A stretch of DNA of 32,091 nt from Acidovorax radicis N35 (GTDB lineage: Bacteria; Pseudomonadota; Gammaproteobacteria; Burkholderiales; Burkholderiaceae_C). The translations under genes and the position numbers were made by a program. The notes beneath the pieces were generated by a model, which was not told the DNA's origin, searched no databases, and saw nothing but the letters and a program-made list of their open reading frames with translations. Where the stretch lies: the NCBI RefSeq assembly GCF_000204195.1, contig NZ_AFBG01000026.1, positions 1 to 32,091 on the forward strand. Reading direction: 5' to 3'. Shown here piece after piece: positions 1-6,708 of this stretch (position 1 is the stretch's first letter; every line of letters begins with the position of its first letter).

Positions 1-1
1 T

Positions 2-478
<477 letters not shown>

Positions 479-506
479 TCTGTTCTGAATTGCACAAGGA
501 ATCGCC

Positions 507-818
507 ATGTCCAAGCAAAAAATCCGCATCCGCCTGAAGGCGTTTGACTACAAGCTGATCGACCAGTCCGCTGCCGAGATCGTTGACACCGCCAAGCGCA
601 CCGGTGCGATCGTCAAGGGCCCCGTGCCCCTGCCGACCCGCATGAAGCGTTTTGACATCCTGCGCTCGCCACACGTCAACAAGACGTCGCGCGACCAGCT
701 CGAAATCCGCACGCACCAGCGTCTGATGGACATCGTGGACCCAACGGACAAAACCGTTGATGCCCTGATGAAGCTCGACCTGCCCGCTGGCGTGGACGTC
801 GAAATCAAGCTGCAGTAA
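507..818 (+). CDS. rpsJ: 30S ribosomal protein S10
   Basis: S10 is a component of the 30S head and is also the NusE transcription antitermination factor. The 103-residue length is normal for the family. Recognisable segments are the N-terminal KIRIRLKAFDY and the central loop with PLPTR and RSPHVNKTSRDQ. An AAGGA ribosome-binding sequence lies just upstream of the ATG. The gene follows tuf closely and is separated from rplC by 215 nt containing a promoter and hairpins, so it may be transcribed mainly with tuf instead of with the rest of the S10 operon. Confidence 0.98.
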   Translation: MSKQKIRIRLKAFDYKLIDQSAAEIVDTAKRTGAIVKGPVPLPTRMKRFDILRSPHVNKTSRDQLEIRTHQRLMDIVDPTDKTVDALMKLDLPAGVDVEIKLQ

Positions 819-826
819 TGGCTGTT

Positions 827-851
827 GAGAAGCCGGTCTGACCGGCCTCTC
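827..851 (+). terminator. Hairpin just after rpsJ, possible weak terminator or processing site
   Basis: GAGA-A-GCCGGT-CTG-ACCGGC-C-TCTC forms a 10-bp stem with one A/C mismatch and a 3-nt loop, starting 9 nt after the rpsJ stop. No T-run follows, so intrinsic termination would be inefficient; it may instead protect or delimit the tuf-rpsJ mRNA 3' end. Confidence 0.45.
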
Positions 852-861
852 TGCGTCAGAA

Positions 862-898
862 ATAACGCGAACTTGCTTGAAAAGGCAGTTCGCGTTAT
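862..898 (+). repeat. Inverted repeat overlapping the rplC promoter
   Basis: ATAACGCGAACT (862-873) and AGTTCGCGTTAT (887-898) are perfect 12-bp inverted copies separated by 13 nt. The arms overlap the candidate -35 and -10 elements at 873-878 and 896-901. This could be an operator, or a hairpin in read-through mRNA from tuf-rpsJ. No regulator can be named. Confidence 0.6.
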
Positions 899-901
899 AC
901 T
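873..901 (+). promoter_or_regulatory. Candidate sigma70 promoter for the rplC-rpsQ operon
   Basis: TTGCTT (873-878), a 17-nt spacer and TATACT (896-901) give a good -10 and optimal spacing with a weak -35. Transcription would start near 908, leaving a leader of about 126 nt before rplC. It lies between rpsJ and rplC, which fits the unusual gap inside this operon. Confidence 0.55.
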
Positions 902-907
902 TTAGGG

Positions 908-958
908 CTTCGCTCAATTTGCGCCTGTGAAAAGGCATGAATTGAGCGAAGTTTTATT
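908..958 (+). terminator. Terminator-like hairpin in the rplC leader (possible attenuator)
   Basis: CTTCGCTCAATT (908-919) pairs perfectly with AATTGAGCGAAG (940-951) around a 20-nt loop, followed by TTTTATT (952-958). This is a 12-bp stem plus U-tract, typical of intrinsic terminators. It lies upstream of a ribosomal operon and at the very 5' end of the transcript predicted from the promoter at 873-901. It may end tuf-rpsJ transcription or attenuate the S10 operon. Confidence 0.6.
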
Positions 959-1033
959 AACCTTCTTTCATGCACGCGAGTGCAAACGCTGCAGCCAATT
1001 GAAGTTGTAGCGGTGGAAGTTTTGGAGAAACAA

Positions 1034-1708
1034 ATGAGTCTGAGCAACTCCCTCGGGTTGCTGGGTCGCAAAGTGGGCATGATGCGTCTGTTCACCGATG
1101 ATGGGGACGCAGTGCCTGTCACGGTGGTGGATGTATCCAACAACCGCGTTACCCAGATCAAAACCCAAGAGAACGATGGCTACGTGGCCCTGCAGGTCAC
1201 GTTCGGTTCGCGCAAAGCATCGCGCGTGACCAAGCCAGAAGCCGGCCACCTTGCCAAGGCAGGTGTGGAAGCCGGTGAAATCATCCAGGAATTCCGCGTG
1301 ACCGCCGATACCGCTGCCCAGTACCAAGCTGGCGCATCGGTGGCTGTGACGTCCGTGTTCTCCGTGGGTCAAAAGGTCGACGTGCAAGGCACTTCGATCG
1401 GTAAAGGCTACGCCGGCACCATCAAGCGTCACAACATGAAGTCGCAGCGCGCGTCGCACGGTAACAGCCGTTCGCACAACGTGCCAGGCTCCATCGGTAT
1501 GGCGCAAGATCCAGGTCGCGTGTTCCCCGGCAAGCGCATGACGGGCCATCTTGGTGATGTCACCAAGACCACGCAGAACCTCGATGTGATCCGCATCGAC
1601 GAAGCACGTCAACTGATCTTGATCAAGGGTGCAATCCCGGGCTCCAAGGGTGGGTTCGTGACCGTGCGTCCCGCAGTCAAGGCCAAACCTTCCAAAGGAG
1701 CGAACTAA
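1034..1708 (+). CDS. rplC: 50S ribosomal protein L3
   Basis: L3 binds 23S rRNA near the peptidyl transferase centre and is one of the first proteins in 50S assembly. The frame is open from 980, but the family N-terminus (SLGLLGRKVGMMRLF) and a GGAG ribosome-binding sequence at 1023-1026 place the start at the ATG at 1034, giving 224 residues. The central loop is visible as KRHNMKSQRASHGNSRSH, followed by the GSIGMAQDPGRVFPGKRMTG segment. The stop codon overlaps the rplD start by one base (TAATG), indicating translational coupling. Confidence 0.98.
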   Translation: MSLSNSLGLLGRKVGMMRLFTDDGDAVPVTVVDVSNNRVTQIKTQENDGYVALQVTFGSRKASRVTKPEAGHLAKAGVEAGEIIQEFRVTADTAAQYQAGASVAVTSVFSVGQKVDVQGTSIGKGYAGTIKRHNMKSQRASHGNSRSHNVPGSIGMAQDPGRVFPGKRMTGHLGDVTKTTQNLDVIRIDEARQLILIKGAIPGSKGGFVTVRPAVKAKPSKGAN

Positions 1709-2328
1709 TGCAGCTCGAACTCCTGAATGACCAAGGCCAAGGCGCATCCAAGCTGGATGTTCCAGAAACCGTGTTCGGTCGTGAATACAACGAAGATCTG
1801 GTTCACCAGATCGTGGTGGCCTATCAGGCCAACGCACGCCAAGGCACTCGCGCCCAGAAGGATCGCGAGCAAGTCCGTCACTCGACCAAGAAGCCTTTCA
1901 AGCAAAAGGGTACGGGTAACGCACGTGCAGGTATGACCTCGTCGCCACTGTGGCGCGGGGGCGGTCGGATTTTCCCGAACATGCCTGACGAAAACTTCAC
2001 GCAAAAGATCAACAAGAAGATGTACCGCGCCGGCATGTCTGCGATCCTGTCGCAGCTCGCCCGTGAAGGCCGTCTGGCTGTGGTCGATTCGCTGAAGCTT
2101 GACTCGCCCAAGACCAAGGTCCTGGCCGACAAGTTCAAGGCGATGAATCTGCAATCGGTGATGGTGATCGCCGAGGAAGTGGACGAAAACCTGTACCTGG
2201 CTTCGCGCAATCTGGTGAACGTGCTCGTCGTCGAGCCACGCTACGCCGATCCCGTGTCGCTGGTCCGTTTCAAGAAAGTGCTCGTCACCAAGGGTGCAAT
2301 CGACAAACTCAAGGAGATGTTCGCATGA
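1708..2328 (+). CDS. rplD: 50S ribosomal protein L4
   Basis: L4 lines the peptide exit tunnel and, in Escherichia coli, represses its own operon by binding the S10 leader RNA. The 206 residues match the family. The extended loop is visible as TRAQKDREQVRHSTKKPFKQKGTGNAR followed by SSPLWRGGGRIF (quoted in two parts of one segment at about residues 50-92). The gene overlaps rplC by one base and rplW by four. Whether this L4 also regulates the operon is unknown, but the hairpin upstream of rplC is a candidate target. Confidence 0.97.
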   Translation: MQLELLNDQGQGASKLDVPETVFGREYNEDLVHQIVVAYQANARQGTRAQKDREQVRHSTKKPFKQKGTGNARAGMTSSPLWRGGGRIFPNMPDENFTQKINKKMYRAGMSAILSQLAREGRLAVVDSLKLDSPKTKVLADKFKAMNLQSVMVIAEEVDENLYLASRNLVNVLVVEPRYADPVSLVRFKKVLVTKGAIDKLKEMFA

Positions 2329-2639
2329 GCACACTCAAGTTTGACGAAGGTCGTCTGATGCAAGTGCTGGTCGCTCCCATCGTGTCCGAAAAGGCCACCA
2401 TGGTTGCTGAAAAGTCCAATGCTGTGACGTTCAAGGTGCTGCAGAACGCAACCAAGCCAGAAATCAAGGCCGCTGTGGAATTGATGTTCAAGGTTGAGGT
2501 CAAGGGCGTCTCTGTGGTGAACACCAAAGGCAAGACCAAGCGTTTTGGCAAGACCATCGGCCGCCGCGACAACGTTCGCAAGGCTTATGTCACGCTGCAG
2601 CCTGGTCAAGAGCTGAACCTCTCTGGGGAGGCCGCGTAA
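2325..2639 (+). CDS. rplW: 50S ribosomal protein L23
   Basis: L23 lies at the exit of the peptide tunnel and docks trigger factor and SRP. The 104-residue protein has the family features LMQVLVAPIVSEKATMVAE near the N-terminus, TKPEIKAAVELMFKV in the middle and KGKTKRFGKTIGRRDNVRKA in the basic region. Its ATG overlaps the rplD stop codon (ATGA), and rplB starts two bases after its stop, so the three genes are probably translated in a coupled way. Confidence 0.97.
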   Translation: MSTLKFDEGRLMQVLVAPIVSEKATMVAEKSNAVTFKVLQNATKPEIKAAVELMFKVEVKGVSVVNTKGKTKRFGKTIGRRDNVRKAYVTLQPGQELNLSGEAA

Positions 2640-2641
2640 TC

Positions 2642-3466
2642 ATGGCTGTCATCAAGATGAAACCCACTTCGCCCGGCCAACGTGCCGTGGTGAAGGTCAC
2701 GCGTGACCACCTGTACAAGGGTGAAGCGTACGCCCCCCTGCTGGAACCACAATTCCAGAAGGCCGGCCGTAACAACAACGGTCACATCACCACCCGCCAC
2801 AAGGGCGGTGGCCACAAGCACCACTACCGCGTAGTGGACTTCAAGCGCAACAAGGACGGCATTCCGGCCAAGGTTGAGCGCATTGAGTACGATCCAAACC
2901 GTACGGCCCACATCGCTCTGGTGTGCTATGCCGACGGCGAGCGTCGTTACATCATCGCTCCCCGCAACCTGGAAGTGGGCGCAACCCTGCTGTCCGGTTC
3001 GGAAGCCCCGATCCGCGCTGGCAACACGCTGCCTATCCGCAACATCCCCGTGGGTTCGACCATCCACTGCATCGAGCTCAAGCCCGGTGCCGGTGCACAG
3101 ATCGCTCGCTCGGCCGGTGCTTCGGCAACGCTGCTGGCCCGTGAAGGCGTCTATGCCCAGGTGCGTATGCGCTCGGGTGAAGTGCGCAAGATCCACATCG
3201 AATGCCGCGCCACCATTGGTGAAGTGGCCAACGAAGAACATAGCCTGCGCCAATTGGGCAAGGCCGGTGTGAAGCGCTGGATGGGTATTCGCCCAACGGT
3301 TCGCGGCGTTGCCATGAACCCAGTGGATCACCCTCACGGTGGTGGCGAAGGCCGCACCGGCGAAGGCCGCCATGCAGTCGATCCTTGGGGCAATCTGACC
3401 AAGGGTTATCGCACCCGTAACAACAAGCGCACACAGATCATGATCGTGTCGCGTCGCAAGAAGTAA
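2642..3466 (+). CDS. rplB: 50S ribosomal protein L2
   Basis: L2 is the largest primary 23S rRNA-binding protein, needed for subunit association and peptidyl transfer. Its 274 residues are the normal length. Conserved features include NNNGHITTRHKGGGHKHHYR near residues 45-64 and the C-terminal VRGVAMNPVDHPHGGGEGR region, with the His that is critical in the family (about residue 230). It lies in the middle of the S10 operon, ten bases before rpsS. Confidence 0.98.
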   Translation: MAVIKMKPTSPGQRAVVKVTRDHLYKGEAYAPLLEPQFQKAGRNNNGHITTRHKGGGHKHHYRVVDFKRNKDGIPAKVERIEYDPNRTAHIALVCYADGERRYIIAPRNLEVGATLLSGSEAPIRAGNTLPIRNIPVGSTIHCIELKPGAGAQIARSAGASATLLAREGVYAQVRMRSGEVRKIHIECRATIGEVANEEHSLRQLGKAGVKRWMGIRPTVRGVAMNPVDHPHGGGEGRTGEGRHAVDPWGNLTKGYRTRNNKRTQIMIVSRRKK

Positions 3467-3476
3467 GGGGTAACAG

Positions 3477-3752
3477 ATGACTCGCTCTCTTAAAAAGGGT
3501 CCATTTGTTGACCATCACTTGCTGGCCAAGGTCGAAAAGGCCGTCGCCACCAAGGACAAGAAACCAGTCAAGACCTGGTCGCGTCGCTCCATGGTTCTGC
3601 CCGAGTTCATCGGTCTGACCATTGCCGTGCACAACGGCAAGCAGCACGTACCTGTCTATGTCACCGACCAGATGGTGGGCCACAAGCTGGGCGAATTCGC
3701 CCTGACGCGCACCTTCAAGGGTCACCCCGCTGACAAAAAAGCGAAGAAGTAA
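3477..3752 (+). CDS. rpsS: 30S ribosomal protein S19
   Basis: S19 sits in the 30S head and contacts S13 and the A-site finger. The 91-residue length and the sequences SLKKGPFVDHHL, WSRRS and IGLTIAVHNGKQHVPVYVT are diagnostic. The gene starts ten bases after rplB and is followed nine bases later by rplV. Confidence 0.98.
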   Translation: MTRSLKKGPFVDHHLLAKVEKAVATKDKKPVKTWSRRSMVLPEFIGLTIAVHNGKQHVPVYVTDQMVGHKLGEFALTRTFKGHPADKKAKK

Positions 3753-3761
3753 GGAACGACC

Positions 3762-4094
3762 ATGTCTGAAACACGTGCAGTCCTCCGGGGCGTCCGTCTG
3801 TCGGTCGACAAGGGCCGTCTGGTCGCTGACCTGATCCGCGGCAAGAAGGTGGACCAGGCTCTGAACATCCTGAACTTCACGCAGAAAAAAGCTGCGGGAA
3901 TCGTCAAGAAGGTTCTGGAGTCGGCCATCGCCAACGCCGAACACAACGATGGCGCTGACATCGACGAACTGAAGGTCAAGACCATCTACGTCGAACAAGG
4001 CACCACGCTCAAGCGCTTCACCGCGCGCGCCAAAGGCCGCGGCAACCGCATCAGCAAGCCCACGTGCCATGTGTACGTGACGGTTGGCAACTAA
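3762..4094 (+). CDS. rplV: 50S ribosomal protein L22
   Basis: L22 lines the exit tunnel; its beta-hairpin loop is where macrolide-resistance changes occur. The 110-residue protein has the family core DLIRGKKVDQALNILNFTQKK and the C-terminal hairpin region FTARAKGRGNRISKPTCH. An AAGGA sequence precedes the ATG. The gene lies between rpsS and rpsC in the standard order. Confidence 0.97.
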   Translation: MSETRAVLRGVRLSVDKGRLVADLIRGKKVDQALNILNFTQKKAAGIVKKVLESAIANAEHNDGADIDELKVKTIYVEQGTTLKRFTARAKGRGNRISKPTCHVYVTVGN

Positions 4095-4109
4095 AGGCTC
4101 GGGAAGACT

Positions 4110-4991
4110 ATGGGACAAAAAATCCATCCTACCGGCTTCCGCCTTGCGGTCAGCCGCAACTGGTCCAGCCGTTGGTACGCCAGCAACCGCGATTTCGCGG
4201 GCATGCTGGCCGAAGACATCAAGGTGCGTGAGTACCTGAAGGCCAAGTTGAAGAACGCGGCTGTGTCGCGCATCCTGATCGAGCGTCCTGCCAAGAACGC
4301 CCGCATCACCATTTACTCGGCACGTCCTGGTGTGGTGATCGGCAAGAAGGGTGAAGACATCGAGAACCTCAAGAAGGAACTCGCTGCTCGCCTGGGCGTG
4401 CCTGTCGCAGTGAACATCGAAGAAGTGCGCAAGCCTGAAATCGATGCCAAGCTGATTGCCGACAGCATCACGCAGCAGCTCGAAAAGCGGATCATGTTCC
4501 GCCGCGCGATGAAGCGTGCCATGCAGAACGCCATGCGTCTGGGTGCCCAAGGCATCAAGATCATGTCGTCCGGTCGTCTGAACGGTATCGAAATCGCTCG
4601 CTGCGAGTGGTACCGTGAAGGCCGCGTGCCACTTCACACGCTGCGCGCTGACATCGACTACGGCACCTCTGAAGCCAAGACCACCTATGGTGTGATCGGC
4701 GTCAAGGTCTGGGTCTACAAGGGCGATACGCTGGGTCGTAACGACCTGCCTGCCGTGGAAACCCCACGTCCAGACGAAGAACGCCGCCCACGCGGTCCTC
4801 GCCGTGATGGCCGCCCAGGTGGCGACCGTCCAGGCGCAGGCCGTGGTCCACGTCGTCCTGTCGGTGGCAACACCGCACCGGCCGACGGCAGCGACAAGCC
4901 AGTGGAAGCTGGTGGCGCTGATAACACCGCCGTTAAGCGCGTACGCAAAGTCGCCGCGCCCGCTACAGCAGCGGACGGAAAAGGAGAATAA
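4110..4991 (+). CDS. rpsC: 30S ribosomal protein S3 with a long basic C-terminal tail
   Basis: S3 forms part of the mRNA entry tunnel and helicase. The core runs to about residue 213 and includes the KH-domain GXXG loop as GKKG at residues 78-81. At 293 residues it is about 60 longer than E. coli S3 (233). The extra part, about residues 218-293, is low in complexity: first a stretch rich in Arg, Pro and Gly (RRPRGPRRDGRPGGDRPG), then an Ala/Gly/Asp segment and a final KRVRK patch. The frame is uninterrupted and rplP starts two bases after the stop, so the tail is genuine coding sequence. Confidence 0.97.
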   Translation: MGQKIHPTGFRLAVSRNWSSRWYASNRDFAGMLAEDIKVREYLKAKLKNAAVSRILIERPAKNARITIYSARPGVVIGKKGEDIENLKKELAARLGVPVAVNIEEVRKPEIDAKLIADSITQQLEKRIMFRRAMKRAMQNAMRLGAQGIKIMSSGRLNGIEIARCEWYREGRVPLHTLRADIDYGTSEAKTTYGVIGVKVWVYKGDTLGRNDLPAVETPRPDEERRPRGPRRDGRPGGDRPGAGRGPRRPVGGNTAPADGSDKPVEAGGADNTAVKRVRKVAAPATAADGKGE

Positions 4992-4993
4992 GT

Positions 4994-5410
4994 ATGCTGC
5001 AACCTGCTCGCCGCAAGTATCGCAAGGAGCAAAAGGGCCGTAATACCGGTGTCGCAACGCGGGGTGCCTCCGTTGCGTTCGGTGATTTCGGTCTGAAGTG
5101 CACCGATCGTGGCCGTCTGACGGCCCGCCAGATCGAAGCTGCACGCCGTGCGATTTCCCGTCACGTCAAGCGTGGCGGCCGTATCTGGATCCGCGTGTTC
5201 CCGGACAAGCCAATCTCTACCAAGCCCGCAGAAGTGCGTATGGGTAACGGTAAGGGCAACCCCGAGTACTACGTGGCCGAAATCCAGCCCGGCAAAATCG
5301 TTTTCGAGATCGTCGGTGTGCCCGAAGAACTGGCCCGTGAAGCGTTCCGCCTGGCTGCTGCCAAGCTGCCGCTGCGCACCACGTTCGTCAGCCGCCTGAT
5401 CGGCGCGTAA
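4994..5410 (+). CDS. rplP: 50S ribosomal protein L16
   Basis: L16 helps shape the A site and is needed for tRNA accommodation. The 138-residue protein has the diagnostic N-terminus MLQPARRKYRKEQKGRN and the internal GGRIWIRVFPDKPIS and RMGNGKGNPEYYVA segments, including the Arg (in VRMGNG) that is hydroxylated by YcfD in E. coli. It is two bases downstream of rpsC, and rpmC follows after 16 nt. Confidence 0.98.
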   Translation: MLQPARRKYRKEQKGRNTGVATRGASVAFGDFGLKCTDRGRLTARQIEAARRAISRHVKRGGRIWIRVFPDKPISTKPAEVRMGNGKGNPEYYVAEIQPGKIVFEIVGVPEELAREAFRLAAAKLPLRTTFVSRLIGA

Positions 5411-5426
5411 TTCAGGAGAACAAGCA

Positions 5427-5621
5427 ATGAAGACTACTGAACTGCGCCAAAAAGACGTCGCCGGCATCGAAACCGAAATCAAGGCGCTGCAAAAGGCCCA
5501 TTTCGGCCTGCGCATGCAAAAGGCTACGCAGCAATTGGGTAACACCAACACGCTGCGCACCACTCGCCGCGATATCGCCCGTGCCAAGACCATTCTTGCT
5601 GAAAAGCAAGCCGCCAAGTAA
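5427..5621 (+). CDS. rpmC: 50S ribosomal protein L29
   Basis: L29 lies near the exit tunnel and contacts trigger factor together with L23. The 64-residue protein begins MKTTELRQKDVAGIETEIK and has the family C-terminal helix with NTLRTTRRDIARAKTIL. An AGGAG sequence precedes the ATG. It is part of the standard rplP-rpmC-rpsQ tail of the operon. Confidence 0.97.
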   Translation: MKTTELRQKDVAGIETEIKALQKAHFGLRMQKATQQLGNTNTLRTTRRDIARAKTILAEKQAAK

Positions 5622-5630
5622 GGAGCCCAC

Positions 5631-5900
5631 ATGACGGAACCTAAAAAATCCCTCAAGCGCACCTTGGTTGGCAAGGTGGTCAGCGACAAGCGTCAAAAGA
5701 CTGTGACCGTGCTGGTCGAGCGCCGTGTGAAGCACGAGCTCTACGGCAAGATCGTCGGTAAGTCGAGCAAGTACCACGCCCATGATGAAAAGGGTGAGTA
5801 CAAGCTGGGCGACACGATCGAAATCACCGAGAGCCGTCCGCTCTCCAAGACCAAGAACTGGGTTGCTACCCGCTTGGTGCAAAAGGCCGGCCTGCTGTAA
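5631..5900 (+). CDS. rpsQ: 30S ribosomal protein S17
   Basis: S17 is an early 16S rRNA-binding assembly protein with an OB fold. The 89-residue protein has RTLVGKVVSDKRQKTVTVLVE near the N-terminus (quoted in family form), KYHAHDE in the loop and the C-terminal ITESRPLSKTKNW. It is the last gene of the operon here. Two hairpins follow it, and rplN, which continues the spc operon in many bacteria, is not next. Confidence 0.97.
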   Translation: MTEPKKSLKRTLVGKVVSDKRQKTVTVLVERRVKHELYGKIVGKSSKYHAHDEKGEYKLGDTIEITESRPLSKTKNWVATRLVQKAGLL

Positions 5901-5913
5901 ATCAGCACCATGC

Positions 5914-5977
5914 TGCCCCGGGGCCAAAACCCCGGGCGGCAAAGCCCTTCAAAACGACCCACAATGTGGGTCGTTTT
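5914..5977 (+). terminator. Double hairpin terminator of the S10 operon
   Basis: The first hairpin (5914-5941) is TGCC-CCGGGG, loop CCAAAA, CCCCGG, GC bulge, GGCA. The second (5951-5977) is perfect: AAAACGACCCACA and TGTGGGTCGTTTT around one A, ending in a T-run. The second is a classic intrinsic terminator placed 50 nt after the rpsQ stop. Confidence 0.9.
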
Positions 5978-6055
5978 GCTTTGTGGGCCACACTTTTATG
6001 GCCCTGGGCAGTTCGCTCTTCCATCCCCATTCATCCCAATTTAAGGAGATAAGCA

Positions 6056-6565
6056 ATGATCAAAGTCGGTGACACCCTGCCAGCCAGCACACTCATGGAA
6101 TATTCGGAAGTCGAGGGCGAAGGCTGCAGCATTGGCCCGAACCCCGTGCCTGTGGACAAGGCCACGGCCGGCAAGACGATTGCCCTGTTCGCGTTGCCCG
6201 GTGCCTTTACTCCGACCTGCTCGGCCAAGCATGTGCCTGGCTATGTGGAAAAGGCTGCTGAGTTCAAGGCCGCTGGTGTGGATGAGATCTGGTGCGTGAG
6301 TGTGAACGACGCCTTCGTGATGGGCGCCTGGGCACGGGACCAGAAGACCGATGGCAAGGTCCGCATGCTGGGTGACGGCGATGCCACCTTCGCCAAGGCC
6401 ACCGGTCTGACGCTGGACCTCAATGGCAAAGGCCTGGGCCTGCGCAGCAACCGGTATTCGATGCTGGTGCGCGATGGCAAGGTGGTCACGCTCAACGTGG
6501 AAGCCCCGGGCAAGTTTGAAGTGAGCGACGCCGACACGCTGCTCCAGCAAGCCCAAAAGGCTTGA
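6056..6565 (+). CDS. Peroxiredoxin, Prx5 type
   Basis: A thiol peroxidase that would reduce hydrogen peroxide and organic hydroperoxides in the cytoplasm. The 169-residue protein has the Prx5 active-site motif PGAFTPTCS with the peroxidatic Cys at residue 55, and the conserved LRSNRYSM segment supplying the active-site Arg (130 or 133). Other cysteines are 24 and 80. The C-terminal resolving Cys known from some Prx5 enzymes is absent, so recycling by glutaredoxin or glutathione is likely. An AAGGAG ribosome-binding sequence lies at 6043-6048. It is transcribed convergently with the retron gene and is probably a housekeeping neighbour, not part of that system. Confidence 0.93.
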   Translation: MIKVGDTLPASTLMEYSEVEGEGCSIGPNPVPVDKATAGKTIALFALPGAFTPTCSAKHVPGYVEKAAEFKAAGVDEIWCVSVNDAFVMGAWARDQKTDGKVRMLGDGDATFAKATGLTLDLNGKGLGLRSNRYSMLVRDGKVVTLNVEAPGKFEVSDADTLLQQAQKA

Positions 6566-6708
6566 GTTCACCGCTACAGGCTGCGGCGAGTGGGTCCTTG
6601 CGATTGCGGGGCGCTCTGGTTTCGGCCGGTTGCCGGGGTCGCCATTGCCGTGGCGGGAGTTTGCGAAGCCGCCTGGCAACGCGATCCCGGGAAGGTTTTG
6701 AACGGGTT

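Noticed and set aside
3438..5144. 568-codon open frame on the minus strand
   Set aside because: It is antisense to rpsS, rplV, rpsC and rplP and has no recognisable protein features.
6566..6708. Terminator or small gene between the peroxiredoxin and the RT
   Set aside because: Only a weak 6-bp repeat (GTTGCC 6629-6634 with GGCAAC 6675-6680) was seen, with no T-run and no credible frame.
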